Assembly: GCF_021568855.1 (NCBI RefSeq)
Contig: NZ_JAKGUG010000010.1
Span: 27,888-91,887, forward strand
DNA from: Dethiosulfovibrio russensis
GTDB lineage: Bacteria > Synergistota > Synergistia > Synergistales > Dethiosulfovibrionaceae
DNA length: 64,000 nucleotides
Direction: 5' to 3'
Part shown: one piece after another, positions 9,851-18,399 of the stretch
How the letters are laid out: the number at the start of each line of letters is the position of its first letter
Numbering within the stretch: the first letter of the stretch is position 1
Made by a program: the position numbers and the translations under genes
The notes under the pieces: generated by a model
What the model saw: only the letters and a program-made list of their open reading frames with translations
The model's database searches: none
Told to the model about the DNA's origin: nothing

Positions 9851-10396
9851 ATGCTTGAATCTCTGATAACGTCCAAGACGCGGGTGCGTCTTCTTCTAAA
9901 ATTGTTTCTGAATCCCGGATCCTCTGGATACCTTAGGGAACTGGCCGACGAGTTTGGCGAGTCGACCAACTCGGTCAGGGTGGAGCTGAACCGCCTGGCC
10001 GAAGCGGGATTGCTAGAGTCCTCCACGGAAGGCAGGACCAAGGTCTATCGGGCCAACAGCGGACATCCGTTGTTCCCGGAGATACAGGGGCTCGTCCGAA
10101 AGACCATGGGAATAGATCGTCTGGTCGAGTCTGTCGTGGCCAAACTGGGTGACGTAAAACTGGCTTTCGTCACCGGCGATTACGCCAGAGGGGTGAACTC
10201 CGGGCTTATGGACCTGGTCCTGGTGGGATCCATCGACAGGGAGTACCTACAGGGACTGGTTTCCCGTCTGGAATCGGATCTGGGAATAAAGATAAGGTGG
10301 CTGGTTCTGGACGACGACGAGTTCGAAAGGCTAAAGGTTACCTTCGAGGGGCAGGATGCTTTGGTCATCTGGAAGAGAGAGGAGAACCGGTCATGA
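9851..10396 (+). CDS. Winged-helix regulator with C-terminal nucleotidyltransferase-like fold, linked to sugar genes
   Basis: Residues 1-70 form a winged helix-turn-helix (recognition region YLRELADEFGESTNSVRVEL, then LAEAGLLE and a wing with GRTKVY), like ArsR/MarR-type regulators. The C-terminal half resembles the truncated nucleotidyltransferase-like domain often fused to such winged helices (VTGDYARG, then DLVLVGSID). Proteins of this build often stand at the head of polysaccharide loci. Here the stop overlaps the epimerase start as ATGA, so they are translationally coupled. It probably regulates this cluster, possibly by sensing a nucleotide sugar; that is an inference. The catalytic GS-type nucleotidyltransferase motif is not evident. 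Confidence 0.7.
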   Translation: MLESLITSKTRVRLLLKLFLNPGSSGYLRELADEFGESTNSVRVELNRLAEAGLLESSTEGRTKVYRANSGHPLFPEIQGLVRKTMGIDRLVESVVAKLGDVKLAFVTGDYARGVNSGLMDLVLVGSIDREYLQGLVSRLESDLGIKIRWLVLDDDEFERLKVTFEGQDALVIWKREENRS

Positions 10397-11346
10397 AAGG
10401 GAAAAAAGCCCTCGTAACGGGAGGAGCGGGTTTCATAGGGTCTCATCTCTGCGATCTTTTGATCGACAGAGGATGGACCGTATCCGTTCTCGACGATCTC
10501 TCCGGTACGGATGGTTCCAATATAGAACATCTAGAGGGTAAGGGAGTGGAGCTCTACAGAGGGGATATTCGGGATCTTGCTCTGATGGAACGTCTTCAGG
10601 CGTCGGTCGACGGGGTCTTCCATCTGGCCGCCATGGTATCGGTTCCCAGGTCCGTACGGGAGCCTAAGGAGTGTTACGAGGTAAACGTGACCGCCTTTTC
10701 CGATATGCTCGAGCTACTGAAAGACAGGCCCGTTCCGGTGGTATACGCCAGCTCCGCCGCCATCTACGGAGAGGGAGCCGACGACGGACCGAGACGGGAG
10801 ACCGAGCTTCCTATGCCTCAGTCTCCCTACGGTGCAAGCAAGGCCATGGACGAGCTGGTGGCAGCTGCGGCTTCCCGCTGTTGGGGTATCCCTTCGGTGG
10901 GGCTTCGGTTCTTCAACGTCTACGGTCCCAGGCAGAATCCGGAGGGACCCTACGCCTCGGTCATACCTCGTTTTACCACGGCTCTTCTGGACGGTCGTGC
11001 CGTGACGGTATTCGGAGACGGAGAGCAGACCAGGGATTTCATCCACGTTAAAGACGTCGCCAGGGTTATGGTGAGGGCCGCCGAGGAGGCCCAGTCCATA
11101 GGCGGTTCGGTCATGAACGTGGGAAGCGGCCGCAGGGCGTCGGTGAACGAGGTCTACACGCTGTTGTCCCGATTGGTTCCGGAAAAAGAGTCTCCTTCTT
11201 TCGAGCTGGAGAGGCCCGGCGACATCAGGCACAGCTTCGCCGATCTATCCAGGCTTAGGAGCCTGATGGACCTTTCTTCCTTTCAATCCCTGGAGGGCGG
11301 CATAGACGACACAGTCTCCTATTATCGACAGAGAGGCGGCCTCTGA
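10393..11346 (+). CDS. NAD-dependent nucleotide-sugar epimerase (WbpP/GalE-like SDR)
   Basis: This 317-residue extended SDR has the Rossmann motif GGAGFIG at residues 10-16 and the catalytic pair Tyr146/Lys150 in [16 protein letters not shown] lies before it and [11 protein letters not shown] after it. The segment SVPRSVREP is close to that of UDP-GlcNAc/UDP-Glc 4-epimerases of the WbpP type. It most likely interconverts UDP-GlcNAc and UDP-GalNAc or related sugars in the cytoplasm for surface polysaccharide. ATG 10393 overlaps the regulator stop (ATGA), and its own stop overlaps the next gene (TGATG), so the three are one operon. The exact substrate is not certain. Confidence 0.85.
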   Translation: MKGKKALVTGGAGFIGSHLCDLLIDRGWTVSVLDDLSGTDGSNIEHLEGKGVELYRGDIRDLALMERLQASVDGVFHLAAMVSVPRSVREPKECYEVNVTAFSDMLELLKDRPVPVVYASSAAIYGEGADDGPRRETELPMPQSPYGASKAMDELVAAAASRCWGIPSVGLRFFNVYGPRQNPEGPYASVIPRFTTALLDGRAVTVFGDGEQTRDFIHVKDVARVMVRAAEEAQSIGGSVMNVGSGRRASVNEVYTLLSRLVPEKESPSFELERPGDIRHSFADLSRLRSLMDLSSFQSLEGGIDDTVSYYRQRGGL

Positions 11347-12455
11347 TGGCGAAAGGCAGGAATAAGGTAGTCGTCCTGGCCTTCGGGACCAGGCCGGAGG
11401 CCATAAAGATGGCCCCGGTCTACAGGGCCCTTTCCATGCGAGACGGCCTGATTCCCAAGATACTGCTCACAGGGCAGCACAGGGAACAGCTTCGCCAGGC
11501 ATTGGAGATCTTCGAGATATCCGCCGACGCGAATCTGGACGTAATGACAGACCGCCAGACCCTTCCGGATCTGGCGGCCAAGATTCTTCCCCAGACCGCC
11601 GAAGCCCTGAGGGAACTTGAGGCGGATTACGTCCTGGTTCACGGAGATACCCTGACCACCTTTGCCGTGGCCTGGGCGGCCTTTCTTGAGAGAATTCCGG
11701 TGGGGCACGTCGAGGCGGGGCTTCGCTCCGGATCCATGTCCGAGCCCTTCCCGGAGGAGGCCAACAGGGTGTTGACCGACGTCATATGCGATCTGTACTT
11801 CGCCCCTACCGAGACCTCAAGGGACAATTTGCTTCGGGAGGGAAAGAGGGAGGACCGTATAGTGGTGACCGGTCAGACCGGCGTGGACGCCATACTATAC
11901 GCCGCCCGAAAGGGGACCCTGCCTGTCGAGATGCCCCGGTCGGAAAGGATCGTTACGGTGACCCTCCACAGGAGGGAAAACTGGCCCGTTCTGCCAGGCC
12001 TGGCCGAGGCGGTGGCCTCGATAGCCAGGGAGCATCGGGACCATCTCTTCGTCTATCCGGTCCATCTCAACCCTGCCGTACGTGAGTCGGTGTGGCCGAT
12101 TTTGGAGAAAGAGCCCAACGTTCTTCTTCTGGATCCTCTGGGATACGGGGCCATGGCGGCGTTGCTGTCCGCCAGCCGTCTCATACTGACCGATTCGGGA
12201 GGGCTCCAGGAGGAGGGTGCTTCTCTTGGGGTTCCTGTGGCCGTCGCCAGAAACGTCACGGAGAGGCCCGAGGGGGTGGAGGCCGGCATACTGACTTTGG
12301 TCGGCAACGATCCTAAGAACCTGAAGGAGGCCGTGTCGTCTCTTCTGGACGACGATGTCCGTTTGGCCCGTATGGCGTCGTGTACCAATCCCTACGGGGA
12401 CGGAAGGGCGTCGGAGAGGATAGCGAAAGCCCTCGACTGTATGGTCGAGGGCTAG
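11346..12455 (+). CDS. wecB: UDP-N-acetylglucosamine 2-epimerase (non-hydrolysing)
   Basis: This 369-residue protein opens with [18 protein letters not shown], the signature of WecB/MnaA enzymes. Other family motifs are [30 protein letters not shown] and [15 protein letters not shown]. It interconverts UDP-GlcNAc and UDP-ManNAc, feeding ManNAc or ManNAcA into surface polymer or teichuronic-like glycans. The start overlaps the preceding epimerase stop. The stop codon overlaps the convergent acyltransferase stop through the tetranucleotide CTAG at 12452-12455. The position next to sugar-transferase and aminotransferase genes supports a glycan role. Confidence 0.93.
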   Translation: MAKGRNKVVVLAFGTRPEAIKMAPVYRALSMRDGLIPKILLTGQHREQLRQALEIFEISADANLDVMTDRQTLPDLAAKILPQTAEALRELEADYVLVHGDTLTTFAVAWAAFLERIPVGHVEAGLRSGSMSEPFPEEANRVLTDVICDLYFAPTETSRDNLLREGKREDRIVVTGQTGVDAILYAARKGTLPVEMPRSERIVTVTLHRRENWPVLPGLAEAVASIAREHRDHLFVYPVHLNPAVRESVWPILEKEPNVLLLDPLGYGAMAALLSASRLILTDSGGLQEEGASLGVPVAVARNVTERPEGVEAGILTLVGNDPKNLKEAVSSLLDDDVRLARMASCTNPYGDGRASERIAKALDCMVEG

Positions 12456-13063
12456 CGAACGGGTCTGGCAGGCGTTCCCACCGCTGTGATGCCTCCCGGC
12501 AGGTCATACACGACGGTGGCTCCCGCTCCGACGGTGGTCCAGGCTCCGACTGTGACGCCTGGGACGGCTCGGCTTCCTATGCCCATGAATGCCCCCTCCT
12601 CCAGGGTCACGGCCCCGGCCAGGTTGCATCCCGGCGCCACGTGGACGAAGTTCCCTATGAGGCAGTCGTGGTCCACCGTGGCTCCGGTGTTTATTATGGC
12701 GTGGTTTCCCAGAACCGAGTTCGGCTGGATCACCGCCCCGGCGAAGACCACCGTGCCCGGTCCTATTTTTACCGAGGGATCGACGATAGCGGACGGGTGA
12801 ACGGCGGAGATCCAATCCACCCCCTCCATTCTCCGGGCGATTTTTCGTCTGGTCTCGTTGATCCCCACTGCTATAACAGCCGAGGGGTTCTTAGATTCCC
12901 TGACGACATCCATAGGACCCGCTACGGTTATTCCCGATACCTCAGATCCCCACAGTTTTTCGTCGTCGTCCAGTACGGCGACCACTTGGTATCCCAGGGC
13001 CTTTAATGTGGCTATGACCACCTTGCCGTGTCCTCCCGCACCGAGAACGAAAACGTCTCTCAT
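12452..13063 (-). CDS. Sugar O/N-acyltransferase, NeuD/PglD family
   Basis: The 203-residue protein opens with [16 protein letters not shown], the N-terminal nucleotide-sugar-binding motif of PglD/NeuD proteins. The C-terminal left-handed beta-helix of hexapeptide repeats follows (residues about 95-195; [10 protein letters not shown] contains the catalytic-type histidine). It probably acetylates the amino sugar made by the aminotransferase encoded two genes upstream on this strand, as PglD does in bacillosamine synthesis. The ATG at 13063 overlaps the preceding sugar-transferase stop (ATGA) and has a GGAGG upstream. The frame is open beyond this ATG, but that extension runs inside the transferase gene. 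Confidence 0.87.
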   Translation of the reverse strand: MRDVFVLGAGGHGKVVIATLKALGYQVVAVLDDDEKLWGSEVSGITVAGPMDVVRESKNPSAVIAVGINETRRKIARRMEGVDWISAVHPSAIVDPSVKIGPGTVVFAGAVIQPNSVLGNHAIINTGATVDHDCLIGNFVHVAPGCNLAGAVTLEEGAFMGIGSRAVPGVTVGAWTTVGAGATVVYDLPGGITAVGTPARPVR

Positions 13064-13683
13064 CGGGAGCCTCCGAAAGGCGGCATGGTGGCGTGGTCTC
13101 CCGAGCTTATGCCTTCCCTGAAGAACACCGATTTCACCGTCATGAAGAGTATCTTCCAGTCCAGTTTTCTGGACCAGTTGTCCACGTACCATATGTCCAG
13201 GGAGAACTTATCCTCCCAGGACAGGGCGTTTCTTCCGTTTACCTGAGCCCAGCCGGTTACACCCGGTCGGACCAGATGGCGTCTGGACTGTTCCGGGCTG
13301 TAGAGAGGTAGGTATTCGACCAGCAGAGGCCTGGGCCCCACCAGGCTCATGTCTCCCTTCAGGACGTTGAACAGCTCGGGCAGTTCGTCCAGGCTGGTGC
13401 TGCGGAGGAACCGTCCGAAGGGAGGAAGCCTCTTTTCGTCCGGCAGGAGCTCTCCGCTTTCGTCTCTGCCGTCGGTCATTGTGCGGAACTTTATCATGTG
13501 AAAGATCCGTCCGTTAAGCCCCGGCCTTCTCTGCTCGAAGAATATGGGACGGCCCAGCTTGATCCGAACAGCCAGGGAAACGGCTGCCAGTATCGGAGAC
13601 AGTGCCACGATGCCGGCAGCCGCCAGGCATATGTCGACGGCTCTCTTGATCGGATCGGTTACGGATGGATGGGGATTTTTCAC
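13060..13683 (-). CDS. Undecaprenyl-phosphate sugar phosphotransferase, PglC-like monotopic
   Basis: This 207-residue protein has one hydrophobic N-terminal segment (DICLAAAGIVALSPILAAV) and the small monotopic phosphoglycosyltransferase core: FRTM, the catalytic Asp-Glu pair in SLDELPEL, then MSLVGPRPLL and PGVTGWAQVNGRN. Such enzymes move a phosphosugar from UDP-sugar to undecaprenyl phosphate, the first membrane step of glycan assembly. The start is a GTG at 13683 that overlaps the aminotransferase stop (GTGA). The frame continues far upstream, but only as a shadow of the aminotransferase. Gene order aminotransferase, PglC-like, PglD-like matches a diacetylbacillosamine-type pathway. Confidence 0.87.
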   Translation of the reverse strand: MKNPHPSVTDPIKRAVDICLAAAGIVALSPILAAVSLAVRIKLGRPIFFEQRRPGLNGRIFHMIKFRTMTDGRDESGELLPDEKRLPPFGRFLRSTSLDELPELFNVLKGDMSLVGPRPLLVEYLPLYSPEQSRRHLVRPGVTGWAQVNGRNALSWEDKFSLDIWYVDNWSRKLDWKILFMTVKSVFFREGISSGDHATMPPFGGSR

Positions 13684-14831
13684 CGTTTCAGGGCCTTCTT
13701 TACCGTCTCTATGACCCTGTCTTGCTGCTGTTCCGTCATGGAGGTGCCGGAGGGAAGGCACAGGCCGTTCTCGAAGAGTCTGTCTCCGACGCTTATACCG
13801 TCGTCGTGGGAGGCGTAGCCGCAGCCCTCGAATACCGGCTGAAGGTGCATGGGTTTCCAGACCGGTCGGCTCTCTATGTTCTCGTCTCCCAGGGCCTTCC
13901 ATATGTCCATGGCGGTGGTGCCGGTCTCGTCGGGATCGACGGTTATGGAGGTGAGCCACATGGAGGATCTTCCCTTCTTGGCCTCGGGCATCAGGGCGAT
14001 TCCCGGAATGTCCGAGAATGCCTTTTCGTATCTTTTGTAGACGGCCCTTTTGGCCTCGACTCTCTCGTCCAGGTGGAGCATCTGCCCTCTGCCTATGGCG
14101 GCCAGGACGTTGCTCATCCTGTAGTTGTAGCCTATCTCGCTGTGCTGATACCAGGGAGCCTTGTCCCTGGCCTGGGTGGCCCAGAAGAAGGCCTTCTCCC
14201 TGGATTCGACGTCGTCCAGCAGGAGCATTCCTCCTCCGGAGGTGGTTATTATCTTGTTCCCGTTGTAGGAAAGAACCGAGTAGCGCCCGAATGTGCCGCA
14301 CTTTCTGCCGTCGTAGTCGGCTCCCAGAGCCTCCGCCGAGTCCTCCAGCACCGGGATGTCGTGGCGGTCGAAGATAGGCATGAGTTCGTCCCATTTGGGG
14401 GCCTGGCCGTATAGCTCCGCCACTATGGCCGCCTTGGGTTTTATTCCCTTGGACGACAGGTCGTCTATGGCGCGCTCCAGGGCCCGAGGCGACATGTTCC
14501 AGGTGTCCTCGTCGGAGTCGACGAAGTAGGGCTTGGCTCCCATGAAGGTGACAGGACTGACCGACGCTATGAAGGTCAGACTGGAGCACAGCACCACGTC
14601 TCCGGTCTCTACGCCCAGAAGCCGCAGCCCCAGATGGAGCGCCGCCGTGCCCGAGCTGAGTGCCAGGGCCTGAGGCCTTCCTATGTAATCGGACGTCTCC
14701 CTCTCGAATGCGTCCACCTGAGGCCCCAGAGGGGCTATCCAGCCCGATTCGAAGGCTTCGTGGACGAAACCAAGCTCGTCTCCGCTCATGTGGGGCGGGG
14801 ACAGTATTATTCGTTCCCGTTGCGTAGTCAA
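13680..14831 (-). CDS. DegT/DnrJ/EryC1/StrS family PLP aminotransferase (PglE-like)
   Basis: This 383-residue sugar aminotransferase has SSGTAALHLGLR for phosphate binding, VLEDSAEALG with the cofactor Asp164, and YNGNKIITTSGGG with the Schiff-base Lys193. It likely aminates a UDP-4-keto-6-deoxy sugar, as PglE does, giving the substrate for the PglD-like acyltransferase downstream. The 4,6-dehydratase that would supply the keto sugar (PglF type) is not in the window. The gene is first of three overlapping minus-strand genes. A short upstream gene for a charged protein (14882-15145) lies only 50 bp away and may be co-transcribed. Confidence 0.9.
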   Translation of the reverse strand: MTTQRERIILSPPHMSGDELGFVHEAFESGWIAPLGPQVDAFERETSDYIGRPQALALSSGTAALHLGLRLLGVETGDVVLCSSLTFIASVSPVTFMGAKPYFVDSDEDTWNMSPRALERAIDDLSSKGIKPKAAIVAELYGQAPKWDELMPIFDRHDIPVLEDSAEALGADYDGRKCGTFGRYSVLSYNGNKIITTSGGGMLLLDDVESREKAFFWATQARDKAPWYQHSEIGYNYRMSNVLAAIGRGQMLHLDERVEAKRAVYKRYEKAFSDIPGIALMPEAKKGRSSMWLTSITVDPDETGTTAMDIWKALGDENIESRPVWKPMHLQPVFEGCGYASHDDGISVGDRLFENGLCLPSGTSMTEQQQDRVIETVKKALKR

Positions 14832-14881
14832 AAGGTCACCCTCTTCATTTTTGATTTAGACCGGTTTCGATCGATATTCTA

Positions 14882-15145
14882 TCACGCTTTTACGTCCAGA
14901 TGGCCGTGGACGATTATGGGCTTGCTGGGAGGCGGGGCTTTTTCCGGTTCCCGTTCCTCCTGCTCGTCCTTCTCCTCTTTTTCCTCGTCTTTTTCCCTGT
15001 CCTGTTCCTGTCGGAGCTCTTCCTCCAGGGCCTCTTCCCAGTCTTTTTTGCTTCCCTTTCCGTCCTTCCCTCTTCTCTCCACTCTCTTCAATTTAGTAGG
15101 GGCTATGGATTTTACCGGTCTTATGCTCTCTATCCTCTCGGTCAT
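14882..15145 (-). CDS. Small highly charged protein of unknown function
   Basis: This 87-residue protein is almost entirely Lys, Arg and Glu in its middle (many EEK/DEE runs, about residues 25-68) and ends in PIIVHGHLDVKA. No domain is recognised. A good ribosome site (GGAGGAGGG) lies about seven bases upstream of the ATG at 15145, which argues it is real. It sits just upstream of the aminotransferase operon on the same strand and could be co-transcribed. The charge pattern suggests a helical or disordered protein. Low sequence complexity makes homology calls unreliable. Confidence 0.55.
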   Translation of the reverse strand: MTERIESIRPVKSIAPTKLKRVERRGKDGKGSKKDWEEALEEELRQEQDREKDEEKEEKDEQEEREPEKAPPPSKPIIVHGHLDVKA

Positions 15146-15546
15146 CGGATATCCCTCCTCCAGTAAATGGGTTCTCTTTATTTTTTCGTACTCCTCGGAG
15201 AGGTTCTGTAGTTGAAGATTTAAACTATAAACGAGTTTATTGGTGTACTTTATTTTTTGACGGCCTGTAAATCGAACGAAGGTTTTCTAAATCGAGGTTC
15301 ATGGAAGCTGTTTTGGTTTATTCTGGTTTACTATGGGTTTTTAGGCAAGCCGATTTATCTGTGAAAAAGATCGCTGGTTTAGCCTTAAAGCCTTGATGTG
15401 GCTGTGTTTTTTGTTCTTGCTCGGAGGGGCGGTTCATTTTAGAGTTCCTGAACCTATTGACATATTTGGTTTATGATATAGACTTAAGCCGTAGAGCGAG
15501 ATCCCGTTTGTTTCAGTTACACTATCCAATGTAAGGAGGAATATAT
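15146..15546. other. AT-rich intergenic region with arcA promoter
   Basis: About 400 bp between the divergent small charged gene and arcA is visibly richer in A+T than the neighbours and holds no ORF I would call. It contains a candidate arcA promoter at 15457-15484 and several GGTTTA repeats (about 15313-15380) with no obvious meaning. Otherwise nothing was recognised. Confidence 0.6.
15457..15484 (+). promoter_or_regulatory. Candidate sigma-70 promoter of arcA
   Basis: TTGACA at 15457-15462 is followed after 16 bases by TAGACT at 15479-15484, about 62 bases before the arcA ATG. The -35 is perfect and the -10 matches four of six positions. A very similar element (TTGACA, 17 bases, TAGACT) precedes the chemoreceptor gene at 52619. 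Confidence 0.5.
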
Positions 15547-16770
15547 ATGAACCCGTCTCCTTTGAAAGTCTCTTCCGAGATCGGTCGTCTCAAGACGGTA
15601 CTTCTTCACAGACCGGGTAAAGAGGTGGAAAACCTCACCCCCGATCTTATGGAGCGCCTTCTCTTCGACGACATCCCCTACCTGGAGGTCGCCAGACAGG
15701 AACACGATGCCTTCGCCGAGATCCTGACGGACAACGGGGTGGAGGTCCTCTATCTGGAGAACCTGGCCGCCGAGTCCCTGACGGATGTCTTCGTTAGAGA
15801 CAGTTTCGTCGACGATTTCATCTCCGAGGCGAGAATTCCCGGCCGCGGCACCAGGGAAAGCCTCAAGGATTATTTTCTTTCCTTCGAGCCCAGAGAGATG
15901 GTGGACCGTATGATGGCCGGAGTCCGTTGGCACGAGATGGCCGATACCCGCAGGCTGTCTCTGGCGGATAAGCTCAGCACCGACGATCCCTTCGCGATCG
16001 ACCCCCTTCCCAACCTCTACTTCACCAGAGATCCCTTCGCCACCATGGGCAGCGGGATAACCCTCAACCATATGCGTACCGACACGAGAAACAGGGAGAC
16101 CTTGTTCGCCAAGTATATTTTCGAGAACCATCCCCGTTTTGCCGAGTGCGAGATTCCCATATGGTTCGATCGAGACGAGCATACCTCCCTGGAGGGAGGG
16201 GACGAGCTGATCCTCAGTCCGAAGGTGTTGGCTATCGGTATTTCACAGAGGACCGATGCCGCTTCGGTGGAGACCCTGGCGGAGAATATCTTCCGAGACG
16301 GTCAGACTTTCGAGACCATACTGGCTTTCAATATCCCCAAGAAGAGGGCCTTCATGCATCTGGATACGGTCTTCACCATGGTGGACAGGGACAAGTTCAC
16401 CATCCATCCCGAGATAGAGGGGCCGTTGCAGGTCTTCTCGATAAGGAAGGACGGAGACGGCCTCAAGATAGAGGAGATGACCGCTACTTTGGAGGAGATC
16501 CTCAAGAGCACCCTGAAGCTGGACGACGTAACCCTCATCCGTTGTGCCGGAGGAGATCCGGTGGACGCCCCCAGAGAGCAGTGGAACGACGGTTCCAACA
16601 CCTTGGCCATAGCTCCCGGCGAGGTGGTGGTCTACTCCAGAAACTACGTCACCAACGAGCTTCTCAGGGATAACGGCATAAAGACCTACGTCATGCCGAG
16701 CTCCGAGCTCTCCAGAGGACGTGGAGGCCCGCGCTGCATGAGCATGCCTCTGGTCAGGGAAGAGATCTAG
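15547..16770 (+). CDS. arcA: Arginine deiminase
   Basis: This 407-residue enzyme hydrolyses arginine to citrulline and ammonia, the first step of the energy-yielding arginine deiminase pathway. Signature segments are [35 protein letters not shown] with catalytic His271, and [10 protein letters not shown] with nucleophile Cys397. AAGGAGGA at 15533-15540 is well placed. The arginine/ornithine antiporter follows after 82 bp. The partner genes for ornithine carbamoyltransferase and carbamate kinase are not adjacent, so they must lie elsewhere if the pathway is complete. Length and catalytic residues are normal for the family. Confidence 0.97.
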   Translation: MNPSPLKVSSEIGRLKTVLLHRPGKEVENLTPDLMERLLFDDIPYLEVARQEHDAFAEILTDNGVEVLYLENLAAESLTDVFVRDSFVDDFISEARIPGRGTRESLKDYFLSFEPREMVDRMMAGVRWHEMADTRRLSLADKLSTDDPFAIDPLPNLYFTRDPFATMGSGITLNHMRTDTRNRETLFAKYIFENHPRFAECEIPIWFDRDEHTSLEGGDELILSPKVLAIGISQRTDAASVETLAENIFRDGQTFETILAFNIPKKRAFMHLDTVFTMVDRDKFTIHPEIEGPLQVFSIRKDGDGLKIEEMTATLEEILKSTLKLDDVTLIRCAGGDPVDAPREQWNDGSNTLAIAPGEVVVYSRNYVTNELLRDNGIKTYVMPSSELSRGRGGPRCMSMPLVREEI

Positions 16771-16852
16771 TCTAGTCGACCGGTCCATTTCGTCTAACTT
16801 TATTCTTGCACTTCGTCTCGTTTTTTTCTTCGAAAGGTGGTCCGTTTCTTAA

Positions 16853-18280
16853 ATGTCCGACGATAGAAAACTGGGCTTTTTCGCCCTCGTGGCTTTGGTC
16901 GTGGGGTCGATGATCGGTGGAGGGGTTTTCAGCCTCCCCTCCGACATCGCCCAAGGAGCTCATCCGGGAGCTATTCTGTTAGGATGGCTCATCACAGGCG
17001 TTGGTATGATCTCTCTCGCCTTGGTGTATCAGAGCCTGGCGTCCAGAAAGCCCGATCTGGACGGCGGAGTCTACAGCTATGCCAGGGCCGGTTTCGGCGA
17101 GTATATAGGGTTCAACTCGGCCTGGGGGTATTGGATAAGCGCCTGGTTGGGAACCGTGGCCTTCATAACCCTGCTGTTCGGCGCAATAGGATATTTCTTC
17201 CCCGTCTTCGGAGAGGGAAACAACCTCGCCTCGATTCTAGGAGGTTCTTTGATCCTGTGGGGAGTCCATTTTCTGGCCCTCAGAGGCGTTAGGGAGGCGG
17301 CTTTGGTCAATCTGGTGACCACTATAGCCAAGCTGGTTCCCCTTATCGTTTTCTTGGTCCTGGTCACCCTGGGCTTCAAGGCCGACCTCTTCAGCTCCGA
17401 TTTCTGGGGCACCGGAGGGGCCTTCGAGTGGAGTTCCGTCATGGCTCAGGTCAAGAGCACTATGATGGTGACCCTCTGGGTGTTCATAGGCATAGAGGGG
17501 GCGGTCGTCGTCTCCGGAAGGGCCAAGAACCGCAAGGACGTCGGGACCGCGACTCTGGTCGGTCTGGTCGGGACCTTGATAATCTACGTCCTCGTTTCGA
17601 TCACGTCTCTAGGGGTTATGGCCCGTGGAGATCTGGTGGGGCTGCCAAATCCCACCACCGCCTATATACTGGAGTCCGTCGTGGGGCCCTGGGGCGCCAC
17701 CTTGATAAATCTGGGGCTGATAGTGTCCCTCCTGGGAGCCATCCTCGGCTGGACCCTCCTGGCCGCCGAGACTCCCTACGTGGCGGCGAAGGACGGCGTT
17801 CTTCCCAGGCTTTTCGCCAAGGAGAACGCCAACGGAGCCCCCGTCGCCTCTCTGTGGATAACGAACGGTCTGATTCAGATTTTTCTGGTGTTGATCCTCT
17901 TCTCCAGCGGGACATATCAGGCGGTGTATACCATAGCCAGTGCTGCCATCCTCATACCCTATATGTTCAGTGCTCTGTACCAGTTCAAGCTGGTCGTCAC
18001 AGGCGAGACCTACGGTCCGGAAGAGTCTCGTGTCGGCGATCTCGCGATAGGGGCGATAGCCTCGGTTTACTCCTTCTGGCTGATCTACGCCGCTGGGCTG
18101 GACTATCTCTTGATGTGTGCCGTACTTTACGCTCCGGGGGCTTTTTTCTTCTGGAAGGCAAAGTACGAGTCGGGGAAGTCGGCTTTCTCTCCATCGAACT
18201 TCCTGATATCCGGAGGTCTGTCCGTCGCCGCCGTTTTGGCCCTGACCCTGATGTACAAAGGGGTCATAAGTCCTCTGTAG
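16853..18280 (+). CDS. arcD: Arginine:ornithine antiporter (APC family)
   Basis: This 475-residue protein with about 12 membrane helices belongs to the basic amino acid/polyamine antiporter branch of the APC superfamily. The N-terminal motif VVGSMIGGGVFSLPSDIA is the Gly-rich substrate-binding loop of ArcD/LysP-like carriers. It should exchange external arginine for ornithine at the inner membrane, which needs no net energy. Its place directly after arcA supports the arginine role. A weak G/A-rich ribosome site precedes the ATG. Lysine or agmatine exchange cannot be excluded from sequence alone. Confidence 0.9.
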   Translation: MSDDRKLGFFALVALVVGSMIGGGVFSLPSDIAQGAHPGAILLGWLITGVGMISLALVYQSLASRKPDLDGGVYSYARAGFGEYIGFNSAWGYWISAWLGTVAFITLLFGAIGYFFPVFGEGNNLASILGGSLILWGVHFLALRGVREAALVNLVTTIAKLVPLIVFLVLVTLGFKADLFSSDFWGTGGAFEWSSVMAQVKSTMMVTLWVFIGIEGAVVVSGRAKNRKDVGTATLVGLVGTLIIYVLVSITSLGVMARGDLVGLPNPTTAYILESVVGPWGATLINLGLIVSLLGAILGWTLLAAETPYVAAKDGVLPRLFAKENANGAPVASLWITNGLIQIFLVLILFSSGTYQAVYTIASAAILIPYMFSALYQFKLVVTGETYGPEESRVGDLAIGAIASVYSFWLIYAAGLDYLLMCAVLYAPGAFFFWKAKYESGKSAFSPSNFLISGGLSVAAVLALTLMYKGVISPL

Positions 18281-18399
18281 TATGTTCGATTTTTCTAGTA
18301 TAATCGATGACGTAATCCTTTTAAATAACGGTTTCCTCTGTGATGGCGAGGCCGTTTTCGGAGATTTTATGTATCCGTGAAGGAGGACGATCTATTACG

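Noticed and set aside
13684..14589. N-terminal extension of the PglC-like transferase frame to 509 codons
   Set aside because: The extension overlaps the aminotransferase gene completely; the GTG at 13683 gives a normal family length.
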